From: Enhydrobacter aerosaccus
GTDB lineage: Bacteria > Pseudomonadota > Alphaproteobacteria > Reyranellales > Reyranellaceae
Assembly: GCF_900167455.1 (NCBI RefSeq)
Contig: NZ_FUWJ01000001.1
Span: 248,001 to 312,000 of the forward strand
DNA: 64,000 bases
Direction of reading: 5' to 3'
Both the position numbers and the translations under genes were made by a program. The notes beneath the pieces were generated by a model that made no database searches, was not told the origin of the DNA, and saw nothing but the letters and a program-made list of their open reading frames with translations. Of this stretch, positions 20,851-28,160 are shown piece after piece (position 1 is the stretch's first letter; the number at the start of each line of letters is the position of its first letter).

Positions 20851-21096
20851 TTCTTCTTTTTCCTTCCTTCCTTCCTTCCTTCCTTCCTCCCTGTTTTCGT
20901 GTGTGCCTACCCCCGGGAGACCTGCCCGAATTGCGGAAAATGAATTTCCGCTATTTCCGCAGATCGCCTTTCGCTGTCTACGCCCGGATGAAGACTCGTA
21001 GGAGCGCGCCACTCCAGTGGCGCTCATCTGTGTGAATGCGCAACTGGAGTTGCGCGCTCCCCTAAGGCGCTAGGCGGCACCTGACGAGTTGGCCGG
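20851..21096. repeat. Tandem duplication, unit B, with TTCC microsatellite
   Basis: Second copy of the unit. It starts with a run of about seven TTCC repeats (roughly 20859-20888), then CCCGAATTGCGGAAAATGAA, then hairpin-pair copy 4 (20999-21062), and ends with the same CTAGGCGGCACCTGACGAGT tail. The differences from unit A are scattered point changes and short indels. The remaining sequence to 21179 has no recognisable feature. Confidence 0.75.
20999..21062. repeat. Hairpin-pair palindromic repeat, copy 4
   Basis: Nearly identical to copy 3, with GCGCCACT-CC-AGTGGCGC followed by GCGCAACT-GG-AGTTGCGC and the same paired outer ends. It was duplicated together with its flanks. Confidence 0.8.
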
Positions 21097-21179
21097 ATCA
21101 CCGCGCCTTCATCCTGAGCGGCCGCGGGCCGCGTCTCGAAGGATGGCAACGCGCATCGAGCCTGACCCGACGAGCGGCG

Positions 21180-21521
21180 TTACGACGGGCTGAGGCGGCC
21201 GAGGTTAGGCGGCGGGGCCTTGGCGTTGTCGGGGGGCAGCGCGCCATGGTCGGCCTGGTGGACCATCAGCAGCTCGAACCAGCGCGAGCGGTACTGCATG
21301 TTCACCTCGACCCGGAACTGGCAGCCGGGGCCGCGTTCGCGGGCCTCGCGCTGCAGCTCCGTGCGCAGGCCGAATGCCGAGCGGGCACCGGCCTGGCCAA
21401 TATAGAGGACGACACCCGAGGCATCGGCGATCTGGTAGACGCCGAGCTGGCCGGGCAGGCGGGTCGCTTCGTCCTGCGTGAGCGGTCGCCAGGGCTTGTC
21501 GAGGCGCAGCCGGATCGACAT
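21180..21521 (-). CDS. GIY-YIG-like mini-protein
   Basis: A 113-residue protein. LGVYQIADASGVVLYIGQAG reproduces the GIY..YIG core of the nuclease superfamily, followed by a helix with an Arg (GLRTELQREA) and a later Glu (SRWFELLMVHQ), positions compatible with the catalytic Arg and Glu. It has no DNA-binding domain, and activity is uncertain. It lies 4 nt after the enoyl-CoA hydratase gene on the same strand and so is probably co-transcribed with it. Confidence 0.65.
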   Translation of the reverse strand: MSIRLRLDKPWRPLTQDEATRLPGQLGVYQIADASGVVLYIGQAGARSAFGLRTELQREARERGPGCQFRVEVNMQYRSRWFELLMVHQADHGALPPDNAKAPPPNLGRLSPS

Positions 21522-21525
21522 GGCG

Positions 21526-22287
21526 CTACCGGCCCTGGAACCGGGCGGTGCGCTTCTCGAGCCGCGCCTTCATGCCTTCCTGGGCATCCTGGCTCTGCAT
21601 GGCCGCGCGCACCAGCGCATCGACGTCGTCGTGCTTGATCTGATCGCGGAATTCGAGCTGCCGCACGGTCAGGGCCTTCATCGCCTTCAACGACAGCGGC
21701 GCATTAGCGGCCAGCCGGTCGATCACCTTCGTTGCTTCGGCTTCGAGCTGGTCGGCCGGCACGCAGCGCGCGATCAGGCCGAGCGCATGGAGCTTGGTGG
21801 CGGGCAGGGGATCGCCCAGCAACAGCATCTCGCGGGTCGTGACCGGCCCGAGCACTTCCATCAGCTTCTTGGCCAGGAACCAGTTGGGGGCCAGCCCGAC
21901 TTGCGCCAGCGACATGCCGAAGCGCGCCTTGTCACTGGCGACGACGAGATCGCAGTGGAGCGCCAGCTCGTTGCCGCCGGCAATGGCGTCGCCCTGGACG
22001 ACCGCGACCACCGGCAGGGGACAGAGTTCGATCGACCGCAGCATCACCTCGATGCCACTCGCCTCGCCGGCGGCAGCCGACTTGCTGCGCTCCGCCATGT
22101 CGAGGCCGGCGCAGAAGACATTGCCCTTACCGCGGATGACGACGACGCGATCCTCGGCGGCGACCGGCGCGCCTAGCGCGTCGATCATCGCCTTCAGGAG
22201 TTCGCTGTCGAGCGCGTTGCGCTTGTCCGGCCGGTTCATCCAGATCGTCTTGACCGGTCCGTTCTTCTCGATGATGACCTTCGTCAT
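21526..22287 (-). CDS. Enoyl-CoA hydratase/isomerase family protein
   Basis: A 253-residue crotonase-fold protein. The oxyanion-hole segments are VFCAGLDMAE and GDAIAGGNELALHCDLVVAS, and the LNRPDKRNAL-type motif appears as MNRPDKRNALDSELL. It hydrates or isomerises enoyl-CoA thioesters; the exact substrate is unknown. It is near but not adjacent to the acyl-CoA dehydrogenase operon on the same strand, separated by the duplicated repeats and the GIY-YIG-like gene. Confidence 0.9.
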   Translation of the reverse strand: MTKVIIEKNGPVKTIWMNRPDKRNALDSELLKAMIDALGAPVAAEDRVVVIRGKGNVFCAGLDMAERSKSAAAGEASGIEVMLRSIELCPLPVVAVVQGDAIAGGNELALHCDLVVASDKARFGMSLAQVGLAPNWFLAKKLMEVLGPVTTREMLLLGDPLPATKLHALGLIARCVPADQLEAEATKVIDRLAANAPLSLKAMKALTVRQLEFRDQIKHDDVDALVRAAMQSQDAQEGMKARLEKRTARFQGR

Positions 22288-22366
22288 CGCGCCCTCCCTT
22301 TCGGCTTTGTGCGATCGGCCTCCGTTTTAGCCGGCCGGTCGCGTGCCGCAAAGGAGGGGCGTGGCC

Positions 22367-23341
22367 TTACATGAACAGCTTTTCCGACTTGCGGTTCTCG
22401 TACAGGCTGGCGACGAACTGCCCATAGCCGTTGTAGATCTGCGTCGGGATGCGCTGGTCGCTGCCGAGAGGCTTCTCGGTGGCCTGGCTCCAGCGCGGAT
22501 GCGGGACCTGCGGGTTCACGTTGGCCCAGAAGCCGTATTCGTTGTCCTGCAGCTTCTCCCAGAAGGAGACCGGCCGCTTGTCGGTGAATTCGACGCTGAC
22601 GATCGCCTTCACGCTCTTGAAGCCGTACTTCCATGGCACGACCAGGCGCAGCGGCGCGCCGTTCTGCTTGCCGATCGGCTTGCCGTAGAGCCCGGTGGCG
22701 ATGAAGGCGAGATCGTTGGTCGCCTCGTCGATCGCCAGCCCTTCGGTGTAGGGCCAAGGATAGAGGAAATCCTTCTGGCCGAACATCACCGCCGGCTTCG
22801 ACAGGGTCTGCATGACCACGTACTTGGCGCTGCCGGTGGGTTTGCAGAATTCCACCAGCGACTTCATCGGAAAGCCGCTCCAGGGCACGATCATCGACCA
22901 GGTCTCGACACAGCGGTGGCGGTAGACGCGCTCCTGCAGCGGCATCTTGGCCAGAAGATCGTCGAAGGCGATCTCGAACGGCTTCTCGACCATGCCGCTG
23001 ACCTTGATCGTCCAGGGACGGATCTGCAGCTTCTGGGCATCGCGCCAGATGCTCTTGTCGGTGCCGAACTCGTAGTAGTTGTTGTAGGTGGTGGCGAGCC
23101 GCTCTGCCGTGATTGGCGTCGGCGCCCCGTAGGTATCGTTGTGCGTGCCCGGATAGAGCGACGCCGTCGGGTCGGCGGCCTTGTCATCGGCCAATGCGAG
23201 CGCCGAACCGAGGGTCGAGGCGGCGATCACGCCAGCGCCCAGTCCCATCTTCTGCAGCAGGGCCCGCCGGTTGAGGTAATCGCTTTCGGCCGTGGCCTGC
23301 CGTTCAGGTATTTCCCAGCCCTGATGGCGTTTGATCAACAT
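22367..23341 (-). CDS. msrP: Protein-methionine-sulfoxide reductase catalytic subunit MsrP
   Basis: A 324-residue molybdoenzyme. The N-terminal LNRRALLQKMGLGAG Tat signal exports it folded to the periplasm. The sulfite-oxidase-fold domain has RHRCVETWSM with the molybdenum-ligating Cys144, and YPWPYTEGLAIDEA. MsrP repairs oxidised methionines in periplasmic proteins using electrons normally delivered by the haem membrane protein MsrQ. No msrQ gene is next to it; instead a secreted thioredoxin-like gene lies 124 nt upstream on the same strand. Confidence 0.95.
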   Translation of the reverse strand: MLIKRHQGWEIPERQATAESDYLNRRALLQKMGLGAGVIAASTLGSALALADDKAADPTASLYPGTHNDTYGAPTPITAERLATTYNNYYEFGTDKSIWRDAQKLQIRPWTIKVSGMVEKPFEIAFDDLLAKMPLQERVYRHRCVETWSMIVPWSGFPMKSLVEFCKPTGSAKYVVMQTLSKPAVMFGQKDFLYPWPYTEGLAIDEATNDLAFIATGLYGKPIGKQNGAPLRLVVPWKYGFKSVKAIVSVEFTDKRPVSFWEKLQDNEYGFWANVNPQVPHPRWSQATEKPLGSDQRIPTQIYNGYGQFVASLYENRKSEKLFM

Positions 23342-23465
23342 GTCGGACTCCCTGTTCGCCCTTGTCCTTTACGTTCTTACGCCCTTCATGGATCGAAGCC
23401 GGGGCCGCGGCAAATCACGCCTGCTCACCGGACCGTGACGGGGCCACCGGTCACCTTGGAAGATT

Positions 23466-23897
23466 TCAGGCGGCCGTTCCCGTCACCTCCAGGATCTTCG
23501 GCCACATCTGCTTGCGCCAGCCGTCAACACCGGTGGTGGTGAAGATGATCCGGGAATGCTGGGCGAGGATGAAACGCGGGGTCCAGTAGCCGCGTTGCGC
23601 GCCCTCGTCGCTCATCTGGAAATCGACCAGGATCCAGCGCGCATCCGGGGGCCAGTTCTCTTCCCGCAGGATCAGGTCGGCATTGGCGGGATGGACGACA
23701 CGGTAATCCAGCTTCTGGAAGGCGGCGGACTTGAGGAAGGAAGGTTCGTACTGGGCACGCCAGATCTTGCATCCGCCTCAAAGCTCGTGGCCGACAAATA
23801 CCAGCATCGGCCGGTCGGCGTCGGCAAAGGCAGACCGCGTCGACGACGACACCGCCATCGCCAGGCCGCCGGCCATGGTCGCCCGTCTGTTCAACAT
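23466..23897 (-). CDS. Secreted thioredoxin-like protein with in-frame TGA at the CxxC motif (selenoprotein candidate or nonsense mutant)
   Basis: Read through one TGA (23778-23780), this frame gives 143 residues. A signal peptide MLNRRATMAGGLAMAVSSS..AFA (cut after ~25) leads to a thioredoxin-like start: beta strand RPMLVFVGHEL, then [TGA]-G-G-C-K-I-W, helix RAQYEPSFLKSA, strand LDYRVV. The TGA is codon 40 and takes the first cysteine position of CGGC, giving UxxC, the pattern of redox selenoproteins. The sequence stays protein-like to the stop at 23466. GAGGAGGG lies 8 nt before the ATG. A single TGC-to-TGA mutation would look the same, leaving a 39-residue truncated product. Confidence 0.6.
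23751..23763 (-). promoter_or_regulatory. Possible bacterial SECIS hairpin after the in-frame TGA
   Basis: Starting 14 nt after the TGA, the minus strand reads CTGG-CGTGC-CCAG, a 4-bp stem with a 5-nt loop that has G at loop position 2. Position and loop fit the loose bacterial SECIS pattern, but the stem is short, so support is weak. Confidence 0.3.
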
Positions 23898-23986
23898 CGC
23901 ATGACCCTCCTCGGAGACGTCGTCCCCGAGGTCACTATGCGTGGCCGGGGGAGCGGGCGAAAGGCCGCTCACCAGCTTGTGATTCG

Positions 23987-26062
23987 TCAGGCCGCTGCCC
24001 GGCGCCTTGTCTCCTCGACGATACGCTCGGCGGTCCGGCCGCTAAGCTCCTGCAGGTGGTCGAAGCTTGCCCGCCAGGTGCCGACGCCCTGCGTCACGGA
24101 CCGGATCTCCACGATCATGTCCCCGACCTCGGCTTCGGGCATCAGGGCCGAGACCTCGTCCCAGCCCGGCCAGCCGGGCCGTGCGTCATAGCCCAGCAGC
24201 TGTCCCCGACGGCCCGAGATCAGGCGCTGGATGCGCGACGTGGAATCGCTCGGTGCCGCCACCGTCACCTTGAGGATCGGTTCCAGCAGCACGGGTTTGC
24301 ATTTGGGCATCGCCTCCGTCATGGCGATGCGGGCGGCCATCTTGAACGACATCTCGGAACTGTCGACGCTGTGATACTGGCCGTCGATCAGGGTCACTTC
24401 GAGATCCACGACCGGCTGACCTAGAGGACCTTCCTTCAGATAGTCGCGCAGGCCGTCCTCGACCGCCGGGATGAAATTGCGCGGCACCACGCCGCCCACG
24501 ATCTTGTCGACGAAGCGGAACCCGGAGCCGCGCGGCAGCGGCCGGATCTCGACCTTGATGTCGGCGAACTGCCCATGGCCGCCGGTCTGGTGCTTGTAAC
24601 GCGCATGCTGCGTCGCCGCGGCGAGGATCGTCTCGCGATAGGCGACCCGCGCAGGAGCCGTATCGACGGCGACGTTGTAGCGGCTGGCCAGTTTCTCGAC
24701 CGCCACCTTCAGATGCATCTCGCCCTGGCCCTTGAGCAGCAGTTCGTGCGTCTCCGCCCGTTGCTCGTAGGACAGCGATGGATCTTCCTCGACGATCTTC
24801 TGCAGCGCCCCGGACATCTTGACCTCGTCGTTCCGGTTCTTCGCCGTCAGCGCCAGGCCATAGACCGGCGGCTCGGGCTGCGGGAAATCCGGGATCGTGA
24901 CGATGCCCGATGCGGCGATCGCCTGACCGGCCGACAAGGCTTCCATCTTCGCCATAGCGATGATCTCGCCGACCTTTGCCTCGCTCACCTTGTCGAGCCG
25001 CTGGCCGAACGGCCGGAACAGGCTGCCGATGCGTTGACCGCCGACACTCTGACCTTCGGCGATCGAACCCGACCAGACCCGGCAGATCGAGAGTTTGCCC
25101 GCATGGGCCTGATGCAGCACCTTGAAGCACTCGGCAAGGGGGCCTCCGTCGGACGGCAGGTCCCGGCGCTTGGTGGTCTCGGGAGCGAACGGCGTATCGT
25201 GACGCAGCGCCTTCAGCAGACGGCGGACGCCATTCTCGCGGTCGCCGGCGCCGATCAGCACGGGCACGATCTGCTGCGCGCCGAACTCGTCGTGCAGGTC
25301 GCGATAGATGAGCGACTTCTCGGGCGCCACGTCCTCGATCAGCTGTTCGAGAAGCTGATCGTCGAACTCGGACAGCGTCTCGAGCATCTCGCGGCGCGCC
25401 TCGCTCTCGCGCGGCAGGATCTCGGCCGGCATCTCGATCAGGTCGGAAGCACCGCTCGACTTGTAGCGATAGGCGCGCTCGCTCACGAGATCGACATAGC
25501 CCACGGTTTCCTCGCCGCCGCTCGCGGTGGGACGACGGATCGGGACCTGGCGCAGCACCAGCTTGCGGGTCGACACGGTCTGCAGCGCCGCCAGCATGTC
25601 GCGCACGCGGCCTTCGGCGGAATCGATCTTGTTGACGAAGAAGAGGTGGGGAATGCCGTTGTCCTCGATGTACTTCAAGAGCGGCGTCAGCGCGACCACG
25701 CGCTCGGGCACGCTCTCGCACACCACGATGGCGGCATCGGACACGGCCAAGGCGGCCAGGGCATCGTGCTGCAATTCAATCGAGCCCGGCGTGTCGAGGA
25801 AGGTCCATTGATCGCCGAGATAGTCGGCCGAGGCGATGTTGATCTCCGTGCTCATGCCGCGCTTGCGGGCTTCGGCCGATCCATCGCCGATGGCGGTACC
25901 GGCCCGGGTCGAGCCGCGCCGGCCGATGGCGCCCATGGCGTAGAGGATGCTTTCCAGCAGGCTTGTCTTGCCCGAGAGGTACGGCCCGCACAGCGCCACG
26001 ACGCGATGCGCGCCGCTGCCTGGTCTGCCGCCGGATATGGTTCCTGTTCTGAGGTCGGTCAC
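23987..26062 (-). CDS. Elongation factor G-like GTPase (EF-G paralogue)
   Basis: A 691-residue protein with the EF-G domain order: GTPase domain with G1 GPYLSGKTS, G3 DTPG, G4 NKID; then domain II, domain III, domain IV (HARYKHQTGGHGQFADIKVE) and domain V. The G1 and switch regions depart from canonical EF-G (GHIDAGKTT type; MSTEINIAS instead of GITI), which matches the stand-alone EF-G-like protein group of unclear function. Housekeeping fusA normally sits in the str operon, which is not here. The frame is intact. Confidence 0.88.
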   Translation of the reverse strand: MTDLRTGTISGGRPGSGAHRVVALCGPYLSGKTSLLESILYAMGAIGRRGSTRAGTAIGDGSAEARKRGMSTEINIASADYLGDQWTFLDTPGSIELQHDALAALAVSDAAIVVCESVPERVVALTPLLKYIEDNGIPHLFFVNKIDSAEGRVRDMLAALQTVSTRKLVLRQVPIRRPTASGGEETVGYVDLVSERAYRYKSSGASDLIEMPAEILPRESEARREMLETLSEFDDQLLEQLIEDVAPEKSLIYRDLHDEFGAQQIVPVLIGAGDRENGVRRLLKALRHDTPFAPETTKRRDLPSDGGPLAECFKVLHQAHAGKLSICRVWSGSIAEGQSVGGQRIGSLFRPFGQRLDKVSEAKVGEIIAMAKMEALSAGQAIAASGIVTIPDFPQPEPPVYGLALTAKNRNDEVKMSGALQKIVEEDPSLSYEQRAETHELLLKGQGEMHLKVAVEKLASRYNVAVDTAPARVAYRETILAAATQHARYKHQTGGHGQFADIKVEIRPLPRGSGFRFVDKIVGGVVPRNFIPAVEDGLRDYLKEGPLGQPVVDLEVTLIDGQYHSVDSSEMSFKMAARIAMTEAMPKCKPVLLEPILKVTVAAPSDSTSRIQRLISGRRGQLLGYDARPGWPGWDEVSALMPEAEVGDMIVEIRSVTQGVGTWRASFDHLQELSGRTAERIVEETRRRAAA

Positions 26063-26615
26063 GACAACGTCCTCCTCCTGCGCGATAGCAAGCGCGTAGA
26101 AGCCCCGGACGGCGTCTCCGGGAAGGACGGCCCTGCGCCGCTATCGCGCAAGGTCGGCGAGCTGCTCCAGCGTCCGTGGACGGTCGCTCCTACGCTCGGC
26201 CGTGACGCGAACGCAGGATGCGAACCCGCGGCGCCTCGATCGGAGCGAAGCTCTTTGTCATGGAAATGCTTTCACTGCGGGCGGAGTGAGTCAATCTGCA
26301 GCCGGGGGAAGAATCGAAGAAGTCACGGACCGTCCAATCGGGTGAAACGGTTGAACAGGTGGACCGATCGAGGCAGGTCGTGAGACCTGTTCCATGCCAC
26401 CATTGATGGAGTGGCTTCGATGCGCGCAGCTGCGACGGGATGCACCGTGAGGCAATCCGCGCCGATCATTGTGCAAATTGTTTACGACCAAGGAGAAGCG
26501 ACCGTTCCAACGATGTCGCACCCAACTCATATGCTGATAAAAAGAACCGTTGTTGCGAATACCTCGCATTCTCTCATTGCTGCATCAGCTGTGAATGGGG
26601 TATCGAGGGCGAGTA
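26063..26615. other. Non-coding gap between the EF-G-like and membrane-protein genes
   Basis: 553 nt lie between divergent genes, presumably holding both promoters. A tight hairpin, CAGGTC-GTGA-GACCTG (26374-26389), with a GNRA-type loop, is the only clear structure. The right half is AT-richer than its neighbours. No gene, tRNA or repeat was recognised. Confidence 0.4.
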
Positions 26616-27362
26616 ATGGATGAGCGACACGTTCCGCCGGTTGGGCTGCGCTACTGGCTTTTGTTTCTGATCACCAGCGTCTTTGGCTCTCACATGGGCG
26701 ACGCCGTGCGGTCGCTCGTTAGCAGTGGCCTGCTGTGCCAGATCCTGGTGCTCGCCGGTTTCCTGTCGCTGGTTTTTGTCATCGAGCGGCGCGATCGTCG
26801 CGCTTCCGACATCCATTACTGGTCCGCCGTGATCATCGTGCAGATGATGGCGGTCCGCTTGGCGGATTTCTCCGTGATCCAGCTTCATATCAATCGCATC
26901 GAGCTGGTGATCGGGCTCATGGTGCTGCTCGCGGCGACCCTTGTCATGTCGCGCTCGGACGAGACTAGGATCTTCTCCCGGCTCCAGCTCGAGCGTCCTG
27001 CCGCAGACGCGCGGCCGATGGCTGATTTTCCGCACTGGATGGGATTGCTGATCGCCAGCGTGGCGGGCTCGGTCGCCGCCGATCTCTTCGCCATCACCTT
27101 CCATCTGGGCGCGGCGGGATCGGCACTCGCGATCTCCGTGGTCGCGATCGTCCTCGTCTATCTGCAGTGGCCTACCCGTCGCGGACGGCTGCACGCCTTC
27201 TGGATCACGACGACCTTGGTCCGCGCCGACGGTATCGCGATTGCCGACGTGCTCGTCAAAAAGAGCTATCTGCATCTGGGGCTGGCCCTCGGCACGGTCC
27301 TGAGCGGGCTCGTCGTCATCGGTCTGCTGCTGAGCTGGCGCCCGCCCAAATCGCTGATCTGA
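26616..27362 (+). CDS. Membrane protein with internal repeat, COG4705-like
   Basis: A 248-residue protein with about seven to eight membrane spans. Two related segments, YWLLFLITSVFGSHMGDAVR near residue 14 and HWMGLLIASVAGSVAADLFA near residue 143, resemble the aromatic-W..K/I..TT.GE..D repeat of COG4705-type membrane-anchored proteins. The function is unknown. The start at 26616 follows GAGGGCGAG. It is convergent with copB. Confidence 0.6.
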   Translation: MDERHVPPVGLRYWLLFLITSVFGSHMGDAVRSLVSSGLLCQILVLAGFLSLVFVIERRDRRASDIHYWSAVIIVQMMAVRLADFSVIQLHINRIELVIGLMVLLAATLVMSRSDETRIFSRLQLERPAADARPMADFPHWMGLLIASVAGSVAADLFAITFHLGAAGSALAISVVAIVLVYLQWPTRRGRLHAFWITTTLVRADGIAIADVLVKKSYLHLGLALGTVLSGLVVIGLLLSWRPPKSLI

Positions 27363-27380
27363 GCGCGCTGCGAGCAGGCG

Positions 27381-28160
27381 CTAGAGCCAGGTGCGCAGGC
27401 CGATGACGAAGCGCACCTCGTTTGCCGGCGCTCCGGCGGCGCGCGCGAAATCGCCCGTGCCGCCATAGAGGCCGGTATACGAGACGCCGACATAGGGCGC
27501 GATCTTGCGCGTGATCTCGTAGCGCAGCCGCAGGCCCGCATCGAGTTCGGACAGGCCGCTGCCGATGCCGCGGGCGGGGTCGCTCAGCGAGTAGAAATTC
27601 ATCTCGGCCTGTGGCTGCAGGATCAGGCGCTGGGTGAGCAGCAGGTCGTAGCTGCCTTCCAGCTTGGCGGCGAGCCGACCCTCGCCACTGATATAGCCGG
27701 TGGCGGAGACATGGAAGAAGAGGGGGGCCAGGCCCTCGATGCCGATGGCGCCCCAGCCGCGGCCGGGTTTGGAGTCGAGGTCGTAACGCGCGCCGATCTG
27801 CGCGTCGAAGAAGGTACTGATGGCGCGGCTGTAGAAGAGTTCCTGCTGGCCGTCGTCCACCTCTCCTCTGGAGACGAAGCCTTCGCTGCGCAGCCGCACG
27901 CGGTTTTCGTCGGTCCCGGCCCAGGCTTGACCCTGCCAGCGAAAGGCCGCATCGGCGCCGAACCGGCCCTCGAGCTGATCGAACAGCAGATGATAGTAGA
28001 TGTGCTCGTCGGTGACCGGCGGCCCGAAGGGCGCGGCCGAGGCCGGATCGCCCGAGGCAGGCGCGTTGTTGTCCATCGCTCCGTGAGCCATCTGCGCCTG
28101 GGCCGGCAGGGCCATGCCGGCAAGCAGCAGGGTGAGCAGCAGAAATCCGGTGCGGGGCAT
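27381..28160 (-). CDS. copB: Copper resistance protein B (outer membrane)
   Basis: A 259-residue protein. A signal peptide (GFLLLTLLLAGMALPAQAQ) is followed by a short His/Met-containing linker and a CopB beta-barrel with DEHIYYHLLFDQLEGR, RLRSEGFV, GIEGLAPLFFHVSATGYIS and EITRKIAPYVGV. CopB works with the multicopper oxidase CopA in periplasmic copper tolerance. Its ATG shares one base with the copA stop (TGATG), so the two are translationally coupled. Confidence 0.93.
   Translation of the reverse strand: MPRTGFLLLTLLLAGMALPAQAQMAHGAMDNNAPASGDPASAAPFGPPVTDEHIYYHLLFDQLEGRFGADAAFRWQGQAWAGTDENRVRLRSEGFVSRGEVDDGQQELFYSRAISTFFDAQIGARYDLDSKPGRGWGAIGIEGLAPLFFHVSATGYISGEGRLAAKLEGSYDLLLTQRLILQPQAEMNFYSLSDPARGIGSGLSELDAGLRLRYEITRKIAPYVGVSYTGLYGGTGDFARAAGAPANEVRFVIGLRTWL

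Noticed and set aside
20859..20888. The TTCC tract as a possible CRISPR-like or coding repeat
   Set aside because: It is a plain tetranucleotide microsatellite with no spacers and no coding support.
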